Shown here one piece after another: positions 26,311 to 35,257 of a stretch of 58,791 bases of DNA. Where the stretch lies: assembly GCA_029941135.1 (NCBI GenBank), contig JAPYRI010000007.1, positions 1 through 58,791 of the forward strand, given 5' to 3'. The translations under genes were made by a program, and so were the position numbers. The notes beneath the pieces are model-generated. The model ran no database searches, was not told the DNA's origin, and saw nothing but the letters and a program-made list of their open reading frames with translations. This DNA comes from Alphaproteobacteria bacterium. Its GTDB lineage: Bacteria > Pseudomonadota > Alphaproteobacteria > JAPYRI01. The first letter of the stretch is position 1. Every line of letters begins with the position of its first letter.

Positions 26311-27609
26311 TTAGGCGGCCTTTTTCGTCCGCCGCCTGGGACGTTGGTGGTTTTGAGAGCGCTGCGGGCGCTGCGCTTTCCGGTGGTTGAAGCCGCCTTG
26401 GCGTTTTTTGCTTTGGGCGGACTTCCTACCCTGAGACGGTTTTTTGCTGTTCCCGGGATCGGCGACCAATTCGGCTAAATGGTAAGGATGATCGTCCATC
26501 ACCGGCACCACCTGGCGGATGGTTTTCTCGATATCTCGCAGGTAACCGCGCTCATCCGGCTCACACATGGATATGGCAATACCGCCCGCGCCCGCCCGAG
26601 CCGTGCGGCCAATGCGGTGTACGTAGCTTTCGGGCTCGTTCGGCAGGTCAAAGTTAATCACGTGGGTGACGCCTTCGACGTCTATGCCGCGGGCCGCAAT
26701 GTCGGTCGCGACCAAGGCCCGAATGCGCCCGCTCTTAAAATCCTTCAGCGCCCGTTGCCGTGCGTTCTGGGATTTATTGCCGTGGATCGCGTCGGCTTTA
26801 ATGCCTTTTTGGTAGAGATGCCGGGTGACCCGGTCGGCTCCGTGTTTGGTGCGGGTAAAAATCAGCACGCGCTGGATAGCTTTATCTTCGAGCATTTCCG
26901 TAAGTAGTGAGCGCTTTTTATCCTTGGGCAGGAACAACACTTTTTGCTCAATCTTCTCGACCGTGGTTGCCTCAGGGTTCACTTCCACCCGAATTGGGTC
27001 GGTCAGCAGGCCGCTCGCCAAGCCTAGAACAGTTTTCGGCATGGTGGCCGAAAACATCACCGTTTGCCTTTGCTCGGGGATCAGCGCCGCCACTTTCTTG
27101 ACGTCGTGAATAAAGCCCATGTCGAGCATGCGGTCGGCCTCATCGAGGATGAACACCTCTACCTTGTCGAGTTTCACATGGCCCTGGTTCATGAGATCCA
27201 GCAGCCGTCCGGGAGTCGCAACCAAAATATGCGCGCCCCGCTGCATGGCCTTAATCTGTGGCCGGATGGACATGCCACCGTACACAACCACTGTATAAAG
27301 GCGTAAGTGGCGGCCATAGGTTTTGAGGCTGTCGCCAATTTGGCCGGCCAATTCGCGGGTGGGTGCCAAAATCAATGCTTGGGGCCGTTTGTGTTGCGGT
27401 TTGCCCGGTTTGTCGGCCAGGCGATGCAGAAGTGGTAACGCGAAAGCTGCGGTTTTGCCGGTGCCGGTTTGGGCGACGCCCAGCAGGTCACGGCCTTCCA
27501 ATAGGGGAGGAATGGCCTTGGCTTGAATAGGAGTGGGGGTGTCGTAACCTTCATTGTGTATCGCGCGAAGGAGGGGTTGGACCAGTTTAAGGTCCGTAAA
27601 ATCAGTCAT
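26311..27609 (-). CDS. rhlE: DEAD-box RNA helicase, RhlE type
   Basis: Starting at [21 protein letters not shown] (27609) the protein is 432 residues. Helicase motifs appear in order: Q motif GYDTPTPIQ, Walker [19 protein letters not shown] box in [18 protein letters not shown] in MFSATMP, and motif [12 protein letters not shown]. The tail after about residue 375 is Lys/Arg/Gln-rich ([26 protein letters not shown]), as in RhlE proteins, giving general RNA binding. It would unwind rRNA or mRNA structures during ribosome assembly or RNA decay. It is the only clear housekeeping-like gene in this part of the window. Confidence 0.92.
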   Translation of the reverse strand: MTDFTDLKLVQPLLRAIHNEGYDTPTPIQAKAIPPLLEGRDLLGVAQTGTGKTAAFALPLLHRLADKPGKPQHKRPQALILAPTRELAGQIGDSLKTYGRHLRLYTVVVYGGMSIRPQIKAMQRGAHILVATPGRLLDLMNQGHVKLDKVEVFILDEADRMLDMGFIHDVKKVAALIPEQRQTVMFSATMPKTVLGLASGLLTDPIRVEVNPEATTVEKIEQKVLFLPKDKKRSLLTEMLEDKAIQRVLIFTRTKHGADRVTRHLYQKGIKADAIHGNKSQNARQRALKDFKSGRIRALVATDIAARGIDVEGVTHVINFDLPNEPESYVHRIGRTARAGAGGIAISMCEPDERGYLRDIEKTIRQVVPVMDDHPYHLAELVADPGNSKKPSQGRKSAQSKKRQGGFNHRKAQRPQRSQNHQRPRRRTKKAA

Positions 27610-27939
27610 GTATTCTATTTCTTTCTCAATCAAAAAAAGTCGTATCCCGGCGCACCATCAAGGGTACGCCAAGGGCGCATGCACTATGCAAGCATTTCCA
27701 ACGCGGCCTGCATTTGGCAGGAACCGGTCTAACGAAACGCCCTAAATGTCGGAAAGAAAGGTGGCCTGCCGTGTCTACATACGGTGGGCATACGATCTAA
27801 ATTCAATGATCGGGGAGTGTCGCTGCGGCACCTTAGAACGGTTTCAAGCCAAAAAGTCAAGCCGACTCACGCATTCGCGATTTTCGCGCGGATTAAACTT
27901 CGGCTACACTCTTCGACCTTCGACTGGGGAAAAGAGCAA
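27610..27939. other. Intergenic stretch between rhlE and the PEP-utilizing relic
   Basis: About 330 bp with no gene I can support. It must contain the promoter and leader of rhlE (minus) and the former promoter of the broken plus-strand gene at 27940. A small inverted repeat CCTGC-ATTTG-GCAGG lies near 27708-27722. Small ORFs here (for example 27746..27943) have no recognisable family. Confidence 0.6.
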
Positions 27940-28176
27940 ATGACCGAGAATTTAAAATTTGAGGCGCCGGGTCCGGGCTCGTGGAAAACCGAGCCCGTTC
28001 ACTGCGGCTGACCCTTTGCCACCTTCTGCCAAGATGATTTTTCCGTGGCCATCGGGAATGGGATGGCGCGTGGCTTTGAGCGCTGTGGCGGCACCGTCGA
28101 AATTATCGAATTTAAGCCGGTGAACCATGTCGTGTACATGAGCGTGAAGCCTGTGGGCGCGCCGCCTAATTGCCAG
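27940..28176 (+). pseudogene. N-terminal relic of a PEP-utilizing (PEP synthase-like) enzyme
   Basis: An ATG with GGGGAAAAGAG upstream opens TENLKFEAPGPGSWKTEPVHCG, stops at TGA (28009-28011), and the same frame continues PFATFCQDDFSVAIGNGMARGFERCGG and ends VYMSVKPVGAPP. The opening APGPGSW and closing PVGAPP fit the N-terminus of PEP-utilizing proteins annotated as phosphoenolpyruvate synthase-like. Only about 80 residues remain; beyond about 28176 the sequence belongs to the tail of a gene on the other strand. The TGA sits at a normally non-cysteine position, so it is a nonsense mutation, not selenocysteine. The ribosome site is still intact. Confidence 0.6.
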
Positions 28177-29302
28177 CAGGTAATTCGCTTCGTGAGTGAT
28201 CATCCTCCCTATTCCTGGGTCGCCGGGGCTCAAGCGTTTGCCGATCTCGATTTGCTCCAATGCGGCCTCGAAATCTCTGCTTAGTGCCAAGGTCTGAGAG
28301 TGAAGGAGTCGTATTTGTGTGTCGCTTGGATTTAGCCGCACGGCTTCTGCAGTTTTCTTCAACCCGAGCTCAACATTTTGACGGTAGGCGTGGGCTACGC
28401 CCAGAATTCCGTGGGCGAACGGAAACGAGCGATCTATCGACAATGCCTTGGTGGCGTGTTCAGCAGCTTTGTCGAGGGCCTCGGCGGGGCCGAGGCCTAG
28501 TGCCTTACCATCAAGTCGGGCGAAATTAGAAAAAGCAAGACCGGCAAGAATGGCATGCGCCTGGGTAAACTGAGGGTCCAATTCAACAGCTTTTTCGGCC
28601 AGTGCATACCCTTCTTTGAGGCTGTCAGCGAATGTTTCGTTGCCGAGCGACAGAGCGCGTAGAACGCAGTCCCAGGCGGTCATATTCTCGGTCGGCTTAC
28701 TATGAATCCGGCGGGTGTCGGCGTTGTCGATCTCGGGCGCGAGGGCGCCGACGATAGTCGATGTAATCTCGTCCTGAAGCTCAAACATATCGGACAAATC
28801 CCGATCGTATCGGTCAGCCCACACGTGACGGCCCTCCGCATCAATCAACTGTCCGGTAATGCGGATTTTGTCACCGGACTTTCGAACGCTGCCTTCCAGG
28901 ATGTAGCCCGCGCCGAGCTCCTTTGCAAATTCTCGCAGATCCAACGACTTGCCCTTGTAGGCAAAGGTTGAGTTGCGGGCGATTACCGGGAAGATTCGGA
29001 ACGATTGCAGGCTGGTGAGAATATCTTCGGTGATGCCGTCAGCGAAATAGTCCTGGTCCGGTCTTCGCTCATATTGTCAACGGCAGCACCGCGATCGCCG
29101 GGCGACCGCCAAAACCGGGCACCGGCTGGGACACGTCGACCGTCGGCACTTGGCCGTGCGAAAGAACATCTTTGGTAACGCGGGCGGTCCCTTTGAGCGC
29201 CCCACGCATGGCGGCGCCGACAATGCTCAGCACCACGACGCCTGCGGCAATCGCGCTCATGACAGTTTCGTTCGCTTGCAGCCAAGCGAGAATTTCAGAC
29301 AA
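28176..29302 (-). pseudogene. TolB-like/TPR protein of the adenylate-cyclase-associated type, frameshifted and truncated
   Basis: On the minus strand a TTG start gives an N-terminal membrane helix (VMSAIAAGVVVLSIVGAAMRG), then the domain seen C-terminal to many class III cyclases: GRPAIAVLPL, DNMSED, QDYFADGITEDILTSLQSFRIFPVIARN, then YKGKSLDLREFAKELGAGYILEGSVRKSGDKIRITGQLIDAEG and TPR repeats. The three consecutive blocks lie in three different frames, so there are two frameshifts near 29045-29075. The TPR part breaks off after RLSPGDPGIGRMITHEANYLLA, where the ORF runs into antisense of the PEP-utilizing relic. No cyclase catalytic domain is present. Confidence 0.75.
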
Positions 29303-29342
29303 CGGATGTATCCCCCGGCACAGGTCAGATTACCTGATGGCT

Positions 29343-29891
29343 TCAAGCCTTATAGGGTTTGGCCATCACGCTTTGGAGGCTCAGACCGCCTATATCTTTG
29401 GCGTCAATGGTCGCATGATAGCGCACGGTGATGCGCAAGAAGGCAAAGCGCCAGCGGTCGGCTTCGCGCCGCATGCGATGCTGATACGTGCCGATCAGTA
29501 TCTTGTCATTGGCAGCGATCTCAAAGAAATACGCGAGCGTTTCGGCCTCATCACCCTTTAAGTCAATCTGCATGTTGGTGCTGATGTGTCCGGTCGCAAA
29601 CAGGTTGGCGGTTACATCGTCGGCGCCCTCGATGGCCGGTTTGTAGAGCTCGCGGAGGATATTTTCGCGTCCGCGATAGGCCCGGTCGGCGCCGTCGAAT
29701 AAATAGTTGAGGCCCGCGATATCGACCACCGCGTCTTCGCAGAATACGTCGCCCAGCGCCTCCCAATCTGCTGTGTCGAGCCGAATACAATAGTCGCGCC
29801 AGGTATGGCGCACGGCTTCCAAATCTTCCAACCGCTGCAAGCGTGCGAGCACGTCGTCCAAGTCCACGTTGCCGATTTCTACTTTATCCAT
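29343..29891 (-). CDS. SnoaL-like (NTF2-fold) protein
   Basis: The 182-residue protein begins with the helix LARLQRLEDLEAVRHTWRDYCIRLDTADWEALGDVFCEDAVVDI, a standard opening of the SnoaL-4/NTF2-like group (small polyketide cyclase, bile-acid dehydratase, scytalone dehydratase relatives), and continues with curved beta strands (ISTNMQIDLKGDEAETLAYFFEIAAND, WRFAFLRITVRYHATI). Such proteins form cone-shaped pockets that bind or isomerise hydrophobic ligands. It follows a thiolase gene by 36 bp on the same strand, suggesting a joint role in acyl-CoA or polycyclic breakdown. Two shorter NTF2-like paralogues lie at 46074 and 46505. Confidence 0.82.
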   Translation of the reverse strand: MDKVEIGNVDLDDVLARLQRLEDLEAVRHTWRDYCIRLDTADWEALGDVFCEDAVVDIAGLNYLFDGADRAYRGRENILRELYKPAIEGADDVTANLFATGHISTNMQIDLKGDEAETLAYFFEIAANDKILIGTYQHRMRREADRWRFAFLRITVRYHATIDAKDIGGLSLQSVMAKPYKA

Positions 29892-29926
29892 GCTGTTTCC
29901 TCCCCAGGGGCCATGCCATATAGGTT

Positions 29927-31165
29927 TTACTTGCCCAATATGATGATCGACGCTACCGCCTCTTCAATGCCATAGAGCCCGCCGCCATTTTCGGCAATGG
30001 CATGCCGCGCGCCGTCAACCTGCCTTGCGCCGCTCTCGCCGCGCAGTTGCGCGGTCAGTTCGTAAATTTGGCCAAGACCCGTTGCGCCGATCGGGTGGCC
30101 TTTGGATTCAAGGCCGCCTGACGGGTTGATCGGGATGCGTCCGCCAATGGTGGTGTCACCGCGTTCGGCCGCCGGTCCTGCGTCGCCAAACTCGAAGAAG
30201 CCCAAGTTTTCTGACTGAATGATTTCACCCATGGCGGTCGCGTCATGCACCTCGGCCACGTCCATGTCTTTCGGCCCTAAGCCCGCACGTTCGTAGGCGC
30301 GCTTGCTGGCCAAAGTCGTCGTGTGCTGCGCCAGGTCATCCGACGACCGGTTGGAGCCGGTTTGAATGACGCTGGCTTTCACTTCTATTGCCCGGCTGCG
30401 GTCCAGCCCCAAACGCTTCAATCCGCTTTCGGTACACAGCACCGTCGCCGCGCCACCATCGCTAATGGGCGCACACATCGGCAAAGTCAGCGGGTAAGTG
30501 ATTGGCGGCGCGGTCATTATATCGTCAATCGAATACGCCATGCGATATTGGGATTTTTCGTTGTGCACCGAGTGCGTATGATTTTTGGCCGACACGGCGG
30601 CGATCTGACGTTGCGTCGTGCCAAATTTGTTCATGTGAAAACGGCAAAACGCGGCGTAAATATCCATAAACAGGCTGTAGGGCTTATTGGACGTGGTGCC
30701 CTCGGGCACCTCGACGCCTTCGCCCATGCGCACCAGGTTTTCTTTGCTGGCCTCAGCTTTCGACACGTCCCAGGCGCCGTCAAAGACGCTGAACATGCGC
30801 TCCCGGTCCGCGCTGAACATTTTCTCAGCACCCACGGCCAGAGCAAGATCGCCTTCTTCAGCCCGCAAAAACTGCGTCGCCAAATTAAAGGCTGAGGAGC
30901 CACTGGCGCAGGCATTCTCCACATTCATCATGGGAATGCGTTCAAAACCCATGTCCCGCAAGGCAATCTCGCCGGGAATCATGTTTTGCCCTTCCATATG
31001 GCCTTGGGTCGCATTGGAAAAGAAGGCCGATTGAATATCCTCTTGCAAGACACCGGCGTCCGAGAGGGCCTCGGTGACCGCCTCGTTGGTCAACGACTTG
31101 ACACTGCACTCTGCCATTTTGCCCATGTTGGTCATGCCGACACCGACCACGTAAATCTTTTCCAT
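29927..31165 (-). CDS. SCP2-type thiolase
   Basis: The second ATG (31165), set seven bases after GGAG, gives 412 residues. The nucleophile is Cys86 in VENACASGSSAF, with HDATAMGE and SKGHPIGATG near the C-terminus and ENGGGLYGIEEAVASIIIL at the end. It belongs to the lipid-transfer/SCP-x thiolase group, like the 10713 gene but only distantly related to it. These enzymes act on branched or sterol-side-chain acyl-CoA as well as on simple ones. It lies in a minus-strand run with the probable selenoprotein, DUF1272 and SnoaL-like genes. No DUF35 partner is adjacent here. Confidence 0.9.
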   Translation of the reverse strand: MEKIYVVGVGMTNMGKMAECSVKSLTNEAVTEALSDAGVLQEDIQSAFFSNATQGHMEGQNMIPGEIALRDMGFERIPMMNVENACASGSSAFNLATQFLRAEEGDLALAVGAEKMFSADRERMFSVFDGAWDVSKAEASKENLVRMGEGVEVPEGTTSNKPYSLFMDIYAAFCRFHMNKFGTTQRQIAAVSAKNHTHSVHNEKSQYRMAYSIDDIMTAPPITYPLTLPMCAPISDGGAATVLCTESGLKRLGLDRSRAIEVKASVIQTGSNRSSDDLAQHTTTLASKRAYERAGLGPKDMDVAEVHDATAMGEIIQSENLGFFEFGDAGPAAERGDTTIGGRIPINPSGGLESKGHPIGATGLGQIYELTAQLRGESGARQVDGARHAIAENGGGLYGIEEAVASIIILGK

Positions 31166-31230
31166 TGTCATTCTCCGTCTGGCTCCGTCAGTCTCAGCCC
31201 AGGGGGCAGAGGTTCAGAATTCGTTTGGAA

Positions 31231-31554
31231 TCAATGCCGGTATTCTAAACGATCTTCCGGCGGGATGTCGCGGACACCGACAACAAAGGTGGCGATCTCG
31301 TCTTTACCGTAACTGAGGTGGACGCGATCTGTAGAGGCGGGGCGTTTTAGGAGGAATAGGCCCGGGCGTCGTTCGGTCGCCGGGCGGATGGGTCGTGGGG
31401 TGAAGCCGCCACCGCAGTTGGGGCAAACGTTACGCAAGTGCGTGTCCACACACTCGGCGTAAAAGGTGCATTCGTAAGTGCAGATGCGCGCGTCCAATGC
31501 GTTTGGCGGCAAATCTTTGTCGCAGTATTCGCAGTTGGGCCTCAGCTCAAGCAC
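31231..31554 (-). CDS. DUF1272 zinc-ribbon-like protein
   Basis: The 107-residue protein opens MLELRPNCEYCDKDLPPNALDARICTYECTFYAECVDTHLRNVCPNCGGGF, the DUF1272 pattern with four Cys pairs that should bind one or two zinc ions. After RPIRPATERRP it has a tail of about 45 extra residues (FLLKRPASTDRVHLSYGKDEIATFVVGVRD) beyond the core domain. Function of the family is unknown. Its start lies 11 bp after the end of the probable selenoprotein gene, so the two are co-transcribed. Confidence 0.85.
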   Translation of the reverse strand: MLELRPNCEYCDKDLPPNALDARICTYECTFYAECVDTHLRNVCPNCGGGFTPRPIRPATERRPGLFLLKRPASTDRVHLSYGKDEIATFVVGVRDIPPEDRLEYRH

Positions 31555-31565
31555 TTGCGCCTCGT

Positions 31566-32126
31566 CTATTCCGCCGCAGACTTGTGAATAGGACAGGTGC
31601 CGCCAATCTCTAAGCCGAGCGCATGGATAAAGCGCCCGTAGCCGACGAAAGTTATGATCCGCCAGCCCAAGTCAATGATTTCAGCTTCACTGAAATGTGC
31701 CCGCAGTTTGTCGAACAGGTTTTCCGACGCCGACTTGTGGTCGCCCGCCAAAACGTCCGCATAGTGGATGGCGGCTTTTTCGCGCGGGGTGAGTACCGTG
31801 CTGGCTTCGTAATCTGCGATTTCGCTAATCAGGTCTTCGGTCACACCTTGTTGCTCTGCCAGAGCAAACCGGGCGCTTAGTCATAGGTTGCAATCGTTCC
31901 GTTGCGCGACCCGTAAGCGCGCCAGTTCGGTTAATCGCATGTCGACCGAACCCCGGGTTTCGGTCACCAGGGGAAAATAAAACTCGATAAATTTACGGAA
32001 GGTATCGGGCGCGTGCGCGAACACCTGTACGAACCCAGACCCGCCGAGTTCCTTGTCGTACGCCCGCATGATCTCGGTCAGATCTTCGGGCATGTCTTCG
32101 ATGGGGACATTGCTCACACGTGCCAT
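31566..32126 (-). CDS. Probable selenoprotein: AhpD/carboxymuconolactone-decarboxylase-like, CxxU
   Basis: The track shows two ORFs (31881..32126 and 31566..31844), but they are one frame joined by a single UGA at 31883-31881. Read through, it is 186 residues of the AhpD/CMD family: MARVSNVPIEDMPEDL, FIEFYFPLVT, ELARLRVAQRNDCNL-U-LSARFALAEQQG, YADVLAGD, WRIITFVGYGRFIHALGLE. UGA stands exactly at the second Cys of the CxxC redox motif, giving CNLU. A hairpin (31851-31867) with its G-rich loop 21 nt past the UGA matches the bacterial SECIS pattern. CMD/AhpD proteins are thiol peroxidase-like or disulfide reductases. AAAGGA precedes the ATG. The alternative is a nonsense mutation at that codon. 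Confidence 0.75.
31851..31867 (-). promoter_or_regulatory. SECIS-like hairpin downstream of the UGA
   Basis: On the minus strand the RNA reads UUGCUCU-GGC-AGAGCAA, a perfect 7-bp stem with a GGC loop. The first loop G is 21 nt after the UGA. Bacterial SECIS elements lie just downstream of the UGA inside the coding region, with a small apical loop that has a G in its first two positions about 16-37 nt away, and all of this fits. Recognition by SelB is inference. Confidence 0.65.
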
Positions 32127-32290
32127 GGCATTCGTCCTTTGCTGAGCGGATTTTTAAACTCTGCCGAATTCTCGTCCTCTATGGAGGGCTGGTCAAGCGG
32201 CAATGGAAGTGAGATTAGTGCTAGATCACGGATGGGTTGCCGGACCATGATGAGGGCAAGCGCATTATTACAGCAAGGGAGCAAGACACC

Positions 32291-33097
32291 ATGACCAAAG
32301 TAAAGTTTGAGAAGCAGGGCCGTTTGGCAACGATCACCCTCAACCGTCCCAAAGTGATGAATGCCATCGACAAAGACCTGCATCTGGCGCTTTGCGATAT
32401 TTGGCAGGAGTTCAGCGACGATGACGGTCTTGACGTGGCGATCCTCACCGGTGCAGGCGACGCATTTTGTGCCGGGATGGATCTGAAAACCCATGTGCCC
32501 GAATACATCGGCGCCGGGCCCCAGAAAATTCTTGACTGGGCCAAGCTGGGGTTAGGCGGTTTGACCCGTGGTTTTCATCATCTCGAAAAGCCGGTCATTG
32601 CCGCGGTCAATGGTTGGGCGTTGGCCGGTGGTTTCGAACTGTCCTTGTCGGCAGACATTCGCATCGCTTCCGAGCGAGCGAAGTTTGGCGCCTTCGAGGC
32701 GCGGCGCGGTTTTCACGACGCCGATGGCGGGGTTGCCCGCATGGTCAATTTCTGCGGTGTGGCGGTCGCCATGGAGATGCTGCTTACGGCAGAGCCGATT
32801 GACGCCGAGCGTGCCCTGCAGCTCAATATGATTTCGAAAGTAGTGCCCCACGACACGCTGATGGAAGAAGCCGAACGTACGGCGCACTTCATATTGCGCA
32901 ACGATCAAGCCGCCGTGCGCTCAGCCAAACGCACGGTGCTCGACATGATCGGGCGGTCCTTGGACGATCAGCTCTACCGGGAGTGCATCGCCGGCTATAC
33001 TTTGATGGCCGACAACCCGACGGTTCCCGGTCTCTTGGGGGCGTTCTACGACAAGACCGACAAGGGCCGCGCCGGTGTGAATGCGACGCCTCTCTAA
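32291..33097 (+). CDS. Enoyl-CoA hydratase/isomerase family protein
   Basis: From the ATG with AAGGGAG upstream the protein is 268 residues of the crotonase family. It opens KFEKQGRLATITLNRPKVMNAID, has the oxyanion-hole stretch AFCAGMDLK and GWALAGGFELSLSADIRIA, and both Glu residues used by hydratases are kept (GGFELSL and FGAFEARRG), though the usual GxxPGxGG is changed to GFHDADGG. It probably hydrates or isomerises an enoyl-CoA, but the altered segment may mean another crotonase reaction. It is divergent from the selenoprotein gene, and convergent with a DMT permease. Confidence 0.87.
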   Translation: MTKVKFEKQGRLATITLNRPKVMNAIDKDLHLALCDIWQEFSDDDGLDVAILTGAGDAFCAGMDLKTHVPEYIGAGPQKILDWAKLGLGGLTRGFHHLEKPVIAAVNGWALAGGFELSLSADIRIASERAKFGAFEARRGFHDADGGVARMVNFCGVAVAMEMLLTAEPIDAERALQLNMISKVVPHDTLMEEAERTAHFILRNDQAAVRSAKRTVLDMIGRSLDDQLYRECIAGYTLMADNPTVPGLLGAFYDKTDKGRAGVNATPL

Positions 33098-33150
33098 CAG
33101 TGGGTTAGGTCGAATAGGTCAAGGGCAAACAATGCGCCCAAAGACCCGTG

Positions 33151-34068
33151 TCACGACGATGGCGAGTCTATGGCTGTTGCCGGCAAGGTTTTGGGCCGGA
33201 GTATACCCAGCGCAAACAGTGCACCCAAAGACACGATCCCCATGCCCGACCAGGCGAGTGTGGTCGGGATTTCACCCAAGGTCGGCACTGCTAATAGGGC
33301 GGCGAGTACAGGGACCATGGCGACGAACACGGAAGTCTGGTTGGCGCCCAAATGACGCACCGCGAGCAGCATGAAATACATGCCGACAAAACTTGGCATC
33401 AGGCCCTGATAAAAAGCCTGCAGCAGGATCTCATTCATTGGGGCTGTGGCAATATTACTGGGCAGGAAAAAGAACCAGATGGGCAGGTAAATGATTGCGT
33501 TTACCACCGTAACCCCGCACAACATTTGTCCGGCGGTGATGTTCCAGGCTTTGGTTGCGACCAAATAAAGCGCGAGGAATGTGGTGGCGGCCAAGAAAAA
33601 TAAATCGCCGATCCAAGTGTCGCCAACCGTGCCCGAGAGCAATGAACTCGAACCCACTAGTGCTCCGCCAATGGCAATGGCGACGAGGCCCAACGCTTGT
33701 GTGCGAAAAATACGCTCGCGCACCCACAGCCAGGCGACAACCACAGTGAACGCGGGCAGGGCCCCGTTCATGAACACGCCGCCGTGAGCCGCCGGGGCAT
33801 AGGCAAAACCAGAGTATGACAACAGGGCGTAAGGAAAACCCGAACTGATGGCCAAGACGGCGGTAATCTTAAGGGTAAGACCTTCCCAGGCGCGGTTCCA
33901 GATTACCCACGGCAGAACCAACGTGCCCGCGATGCCATAGCGCATGGCCGCCAGATCGAAGGCGTTTAAACTGTTGGTGACCCCATAACGCGTAACCACA
34001 ATCCAGCCGGTCCACACCAGCGTAACGCCGAGGGCACCCGCAAGGCCGATCAATGTGGTGCGCTTCAT
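33151..34068 (-). CDS. DMT superfamily (EamA) permease
   Basis: The 305-residue protein shows the ten-helix, two-EamA-repeat layout, for example TTLIGLAGALGVTLVWTGWIVV, GVFMNGALPAFTVVVAWLWVRERIFRTQALGLVAIAIGGAL and MVPVLAALLAVPTLGEIPTTLAWSGMGIVSLGALFALGIL. It is an inner-membrane exporter or importer of small metabolites, substrate unknown. Just past its stop, at 33127-33150, a copy of about 24 bp of its own 3' coding sequence recurs, a small tandem duplication. Confidence 0.85.
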   Translation of the reverse strand: MKRTTLIGLAGALGVTLVWTGWIVVTRYGVTNSLNAFDLAAMRYGIAGTLVLPWVIWNRAWEGLTLKITAVLAISSGFPYALLSYSGFAYAPAAHGGVFMNGALPAFTVVVAWLWVRERIFRTQALGLVAIAIGGALVGSSSLLSGTVGDTWIGDLFFLAATTFLALYLVATKAWNITAGQMLCGVTVVNAIIYLPIWFFFLPSNIATAPMNEILLQAFYQGLMPSFVGMYFMLLAVRHLGANQTSVFVAMVPVLAALLAVPTLGEIPTTLAWSGMGIVSLGALFALGILRPKTLPATAIDSPSS

Positions 34069-34264
34069 GCGTCAGGATGCCTTCGGCGAGATCATTCACT
34101 CAGAGGTAGTATTGTGTTGCTACTCAGTGTGACACTCGCCTTCCATAAACAACCCAAGGACTGCTGTACAGCGCAATTCGTTTCGGACCCGAAAATACCT
34201 TGATCGGTTTGGTTTGTGTGAGTTTAGGGCGTTTTCCGAAACGCGAAATTCTCATGACTAGAAC

Positions 34265-34415
34265 CATGCCCATGACCGGCGGTAGTGGAGGCATTGGCCG
34301 TGTGACAGCCGTTTTGGCTGGGCAAAGGGGCTGGAATGTGGGGGTAAACTAAAGGTCAAATCGGGAGCCGCCGAGCAAACGGCGCGAGACGTTGCTGTGG
34401 CGGGCGGGAGGTAAA
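34265..34415 (+). pseudogene. N-terminal relic of a short-chain dehydrogenase
   Basis: After ATGACTAGAACC a plus-strand frame reads MTGGSGGIGRVTAVLAGQRGWNVGVN and stops; the sequence then continues, after a small shift, as SGAAEQTARDVAVAGGR and stops. TGGSGGIGR is the NAD(P)-binding motif of SDRs, and the following residues match the next SDR helix. Only the first 50 residues survive. It fills much of the 445 bp between the DMT gene and the GST at 34514; I see nothing else there apart from the likely divergent promoters. Confidence 0.7.
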
Positions 34416-34513
34416 AACCGCCTATTAATCAGCAACGCTGTTCAGACGCCGAAGATTTGCTAGCATTCGCCAAGGCAAATCGCATCAAGAGGGTTTCTGG
34501 GGAGGAAACGGCG

Positions 34514-35257
34514 ATGATCATTTTATATGGCCATATTCCGGCATGGGGACTACCGGACATGAGCCCATATGTGACCAAGATAGACTGTTACATGCGCATG
34601 GTTGATCTAGATCATGAACTGGTCCCGCAGCCGGGAGGTGATCTCACCAAAACGCCGAAAGGCAAATTGCCGGTCATTGATGACGACGGCACGATTGTCG
34701 CGGACTCGAGTTTTATCCTCGAATATCTAAAGGAAAAATACGGCGATCCCCTGGACGGGCACTTAAGTGATCAAGAACGCGCCATCGCGTTCTCATTCTG
34801 GCGCATGATGGATGAGAGTTTTTACTGGTATTTGATCCAGATGCGCTATCGCCGGGATGAGGACTTTGCCCTTTACGACCCATTCTGGTCTATCTTTTTC
34901 TCGTCCGTACCACCTGAGGAGCGGGCCGAACCAGTGCGCGCCTTTCGCGAAAATATTTTGAATGAATTTTTCTATTCCGGCCGGGGCCGTCATTCGACTG
35001 AGGACGTAGAACACATGGCGTTCCGCGAATACGACGCAGTGGCGATGCAATTGGGCGACAAACCCTTTATGATGGGCGATACGCCCACCAGTGTTGACGC
35101 ATCGTTTTACTCATTCCTATTGCATGCCATGCGGGTGCCGTTTGAGAGCCCGATCAAGGACTACGGTAATTCAATCCCAACCCTAGTCGACTATTTGGAT
35201 CGCATTTATAACCGTTACTATCCTGAACTGGCTGAGGAGAAATCGAATGTCGTCTGA
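34514..35257 (+). CDS. GST family protein, metaxin/Tom37-like
   Basis: The ATG at 34514 follows GGGGAGGAAA, giving 247 residues. The thioredoxin-like domain carries WGLPDMSPYVTKIDCYMRMVDLDHELV and the cis-Pro plus gamma-Glu site GKLPVIDDDGTIVADSSFILEYL. The C-domain ends GDTPTSVDASFYSFLLHAM, the layout of GSTs with a Tom37/metaxin C-terminal domain. The Pro-Asp-x-Ser-Pro-Tyr motif replaces the usual Cys/Ser catalytic site, and the exact reaction is unknown. Its last codons overlap the SDR start by 11 bp, so GST and SDR are coupled, with 2-hydroxyacyl-CoA lyase next. It is a paralogue of the 40337 gene. Confidence 0.88.
   Translation: MIILYGHIPAWGLPDMSPYVTKIDCYMRMVDLDHELVPQPGGDLTKTPKGKLPVIDDDGTIVADSSFILEYLKEKYGDPLDGHLSDQERAIAFSFWRMMDESFYWYLIQMRYRRDEDFALYDPFWSIFFSSVPPEERAEPVRAFRENILNEFFYSGRGRHSTEDVEHMAFREYDAVAMQLGDKPFMMGDTPTSVDASFYSFLLHAMRVPFESPIKDYGNSIPTLVDYLDRIYNRYYPELAEEKSNVV

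Noticed and set aside
28009-28011. Possible second selenocysteine UGA in the PEP-utilizing relic
   Set aside because: The UGA replaces a residue that is not Cys in the family, the gene is truncated 170 bp later, and the region is clearly decayed.
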